NCBI GenBank assembly: GCA_021158725.1
Contig: JAGGUB010000091.1
Coordinates: 1-17,053, forward strand
Origin: Caldifarciminota bacterium
GTDB taxonomy: Bacteria; Hydrothermota; UBA3073; NMUJ01
Direction of reading: 5' to 3'
DNA length: 17,053 bases
The notes under the pieces are model-generated. The model ran no database searches and had not been told where the DNA came from. It was given only the letters and a program-made list of their open reading frames with translations. Below, one piece after another: positions 15,486 through 17,053 of this stretch. A program made the position numbers and the translations under genes. Numbering within the stretch: position 1 is the first letter of the stretch; each line of letters begins with the position of its first letter.

Positions 15486-16093
15486 TACTTAAGCTCTTTA
15501 AGTCGACGTTCGATCTGCTTCAACCGCTCCTCCAACATGCGTTTCTCGAATTCGAGCCACTCTTTCTCAAGTTCACGTGGAGGTCCAGCAGGTGGATAGG
15601 GGGGAGGTGTCCAACCGCCATAACCGCGACCATAGCCCATACCACGACCGTAGCCCATACCGGGGCCGTAACCCATGCCAGGACCATAACCCATACCAGG
15701 GCCGTAAGGCATACCTGGACCATATGGTGGTACCCCATATGTGGGTGCACTCGGTTGTGAGGTGAGTTCACCCTTTAGATAACGGTTTACTGCATCACGT
15801 ACAGTCATCTGAGGTGCAGACACAGCCTCTATACCGGCTTGCTGTAGTACCATCGTGGCGTTGGGCCCGAAATGACCTGCAATCACTGCAGTTACACCTT
15901 CGTTGGCTGCTAACTGAGCAGCTTGAATACCGGCACCACCTGCAGCTGATACGTACTGGTTAGGTATGACACGAACATCGTTGATCTGATTGTTCTCAAC
16001 CTCCACTATAGTGAAGGATGGACACCTACCGAATACAGGTGATACCATATCGTCGAGCCCACCTTCACCTGCACTCGCTATGAGTAGCTTCAT
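15485..16093 (-). CDS. NifX/orange-protein-like domain with hexapeptide repeats and C-terminal coiled coil
   Basis: The 202-residue product has an N-terminal NifX/NifB-type 'dinitrogenase iron-molybdenum cofactor' domain (1-112: MKLLIASAG, DDMVSPVFGRCPSFTIVEVE, GVTAVIAGHFGPNA). Six Tyr-Gly-x-Gly hexapeptides follow (124-159), then a Pro-rich hinge, then a charged coiled coil (172-202). The coiled coil echoes that of the protein at 16338-16568 (RMLEERLKQIERRLKELK versus RMLRERLDIIEKRLEELK). In the family, such domains bind Fe-Mo or Mo-Cu-S clusters; the Desulfovibrio orange protein is the best-known stand-alone case. The context of MinD-ferredoxin ATPases fits that complex, not nitrogen fixation; no nif structural genes are present. 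Normal members are about 110-130 residues, so 70-80 residues are added. ATGA overlap with the preceding gene indicates coupling. Confidence 0.88.
   Translation of the reverse strand: MKLLIASAGEGGLDDMVSPVFGRCPSFTIVEVENNQINDVRVIPNQYVSAAGGAGIQAAQLAANEGVTAVIAGHFGPNATMVLQQAGIEAVSAPQMTVRDAVNRYLKGELTSQPSAPTYGVPPYGPGMPYGPGMGYGPGMGYGPGMGYGRGMGYGRGYGGWTPPPYPPAGPPRELEKEWLEFEKRMLEERLKQIERRLKELK
15617..15724 (-). repeat. Six 18-bp in-frame tandem units encoding YG(P/R)G-x-x
   Basis: Codons 124-159 encode YGPGMP, three YGPGMG, YGRGMG and YGRGYG. The units differ at synonymous third positions, so the peptide pattern appears kept by selection. It lies wholly within the NifX-like gene. Confidence 0.9.
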
Positions 16094-16338
16094 TTAACCT
16101 CCGATTTGGGTGGTTGTGTATAGGGATAAGTGGGAGGATAGGAGTACATCCCAACTGGAGATGGAGGAACGTAAGGATATAGCCATGGTGAGTAATACGG
16201 ATAACCCATCAGATAGGGGTAGAACCACCAACACCAACCGCGACCAAACCACCAACCAGGTCGTAACCACGGTGGCAAGTAACTAAAAGGTCCATGACCA
16301 GGCCATGGACCCCACCACCAACCTCTACCACGCCACAT
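16090..16338 (-). CDS. Trp/Tyr/Pro/Gly-rich small protein of unknown function
   Basis: I do not recognise a named family. The 82-residue product is of extreme composition: 12 Trp, 12 Tyr and many Pro and Gly, with runs such as RGWWWGPWPGHGP and WWFYPYLMGYPYYSPWLYPY. There is no signal peptide, one Cys (in GWCWW) and no regular hydrophobic helix long enough to be confident of a membrane span. The ATG overlaps the previous stop (TAATG), and the stop overlaps the NifX-like start (ATGA). Tight coupling on both sides in a conserved-looking operon supports a real gene. Its aromatic, Pro/Gly-rich nature recalls the head part of DUF5320-like proteins but lacks their coiled coil. Function is unknown; a scaffold or cluster-binding role is speculation. 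Confidence 0.72.
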   Translation of the reverse strand: MWRGRGWWWGPWPGHGPFSYLPPWLRPGWWFGRGWCWWFYPYLMGYPYYSPWLYPYVPPSPVGMYSYPPTYPYTQPPKSEVK

Positions 16339-16568
16339 TATGCCTCCTTTTTAAGCTCTTCAAGCCTCTTCTCTATAATATCAAGACGTTCGCGTAACAT
16401 GCGCGACTCCTCCTCCAACATACGGATCTCATCCTCCTTTGACCACACAATCTGCGGCCCATAAGGTCCCCAGTAAACTGGACCATATATGCCGGTCCAC
16501 CACCAACGCGGTAACCACGGAAACCACCTACATGCCCACCAATACCATGGATGCCAAAACCACCACAT
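16338..16568 (-). CDS. Trp-rich small protein with C-terminal coiled coil (DUF5320-like)
   Basis: The 76-residue product has 13 Trp, nearly all in the first 43 residues (MWWFWHPWYWWACRW; PRWWWTGIYG; YWGPYGP). A strongly charged coiled coil follows (about 44-75, EDEIRMLEEESRMLRERL then DIIEKRLEELKKE). A Gly/aromatic head with an EEELEMLKEE-like tail is the layout of DUF5320 proteins, small proteins often encoded beside NifX-like and ferredoxin-ATPase genes; assignment is from memory of that layout. I chose ATG 16568, which directly follows AGGAGGTAAG; an upstream TTG at 16586 would place the ribosome site inside the gene. It is the first gene of the operon, with a TTGACA about 70 bases upstream. 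Confidence 0.78.
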   Translation of the reverse strand: MWWFWHPWYWWACRWFPWLPRWWWTGIYGPVYWGPYGPQIVWSKEDEIRMLEEESRMLRERLDIIEKRLEELKKEA

Positions 16569-16616
16569 CTTACCTCCTTCTTTCAATTATCAAACTTTTT
16601 TAGGGTAGCCTATAAT

Positions 16617-16643
16617 AAGATAAGTTATAGGGTAAAGTGTCAA
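16617..16643 (-). promoter_or_regulatory. Candidate promoter of the MinD-ferredoxin operon
   Basis: Minus-strand TTGACA (16643-16638) is followed after 15 bases by TATCTT (16622-16617). A better -10, TATTAT (16617-16612), sits at 20 bases, which is too far for a standard sigma-70 promoter. It lies between the rRNA end and the first gene, so the operon need not depend on rRNA read-through. Confidence 0.4.
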
Positions 16644-16674
16644 GCATATAGATTCCGTTTTAGTCGTTTGGTAA

Positions 16675-16699
16675 CCGCGGGGGGAGGGCAGCCCCGCGG
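16675..16699 (-). terminator. GC-rich stem-loop downstream of 23S rRNA (possible terminator)
   Basis: CCGCGGGG (16675-16682) and CCCCGCGG (16692-16699) form a perfect 8-bp stem with a 9-base loop, about 50 bases beyond the inferred 23S 3' end. On the minus strand it is followed by TTACC and not a T-run, so an intrinsic terminator is uncertain; a processing or factor-dependent end is an alternative. Confidence 0.4.
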
Positions 16700-16750
16700 C
16701 GAGGAGGGTAAGATGAGGGGTAAATTTTTGGGTCGGAGGTTGAAGGTTGG

Positions 16751-17053
<303 letters not shown>

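Noticed and set aside
15617..15724. CRISPR-like direct repeats
   Set aside because: The 18-bp units are adjacent with no spacers, in frame, and encode a regular hexapeptide.
15485..16093. NifX-like gene as evidence of nitrogen fixation
   Set aside because: No nitrogenase structural or cofactor genes are present; the context is that of ORP-type MinD-ferredoxin operons.
16590..16750. A hidden 5S rRNA or tRNA
   Set aside because: No 5S core sequence, TTCGA-type T-loop or CCA-ended acceptor stem is visible on either strand.

Overview
The window reads as chromosomal DNA of an anaerobic, probably thermophilic, diderm bacterium of an uncultured-type lineage. It is bacterial because the right edge holds the 3' end of a 23S rRNA with the bacterial form of the helix around the 'GGATAACCGCTGAAAGC' stretch, and most genes have strong GGAGG ribosome sites. 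It is diderm because of a lipobox protein and a TonB C-terminal domain. Anaerobic, hot life is inferred from a tungsten-type aldehyde:ferredoxin oxidoreductase, multiple 4Fe-4S proteins, a KaiC-like family that I recall as thermophile-restricted, and a GC-rich rRNA beside AT-richer genes. Gene content (DUF4175, several Roadblock/LC7 proteins with MglA, SDR-type threonine dehydrogenase) would fit a WOR-3/FCB-like candidate phylum, but that placement is a guess.

Layout. 1-3291 (minus): a DUF4175-like membrane/coiled-coil protein running off the left edge, a YugP-type zinc peptidase and L-threonine 3-dehydrogenase. 3387-4641 (plus): a KaiC-like ATPase with its customary small helix-turn-helix partner. 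4624-6934 (minus): aldehyde ferredoxin oxidoreductase overlapping a class II aldolase. 7021-13539: a signalling island. Its minus-strand operon encodes a periplasmic ligand-binding protein fused to a TonB C-terminal domain, a Roadblock-like protein, a second ligand-binding lipoprotein, a membrane sensor ending just after its HAMP domain, and a DUF4388-Roadblock protein. Flanking plus-strand genes encode a lone Roadblock protein, and an MglB-like Roadblock protein followed by the GTPase MglA. 13521-16568 (minus): a six-gene, end-to-end overlapping operon of two Trp/Pro/Tyr-rich small proteins, a NifX/orange-protein-like domain with hexapeptide repeats and coiled coil, a 2x[4Fe-4S] ferredoxin, and two MinD-type ATPases with inserted ferredoxin domains. 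About 16751-17053 (minus): 23S rRNA 3' end.

Two systems stand out. The first is a possible ligand-to-GTPase pathway: solute-binding proteins without any transporter permease, a HAMP sensor without an output domain, and several Roadblock proteins around MglA. The second is an ORP (orange protein)-like iron-sulfur/MinD operon extended with tryptophan-rich small proteins whose modules recur in neighbouring genes. The genome is very compact: all three convergent gene pairs overlap or nearly touch. Candidate promoters repeatedly show a TTGAC-like box 15-16 bases from a TAnnnT box, sometimes so close to the ATG that the message may be leaderless. No mobile element, CRISPR array or tRNA was seen. 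No stretch over 300 bases lacks a gene.
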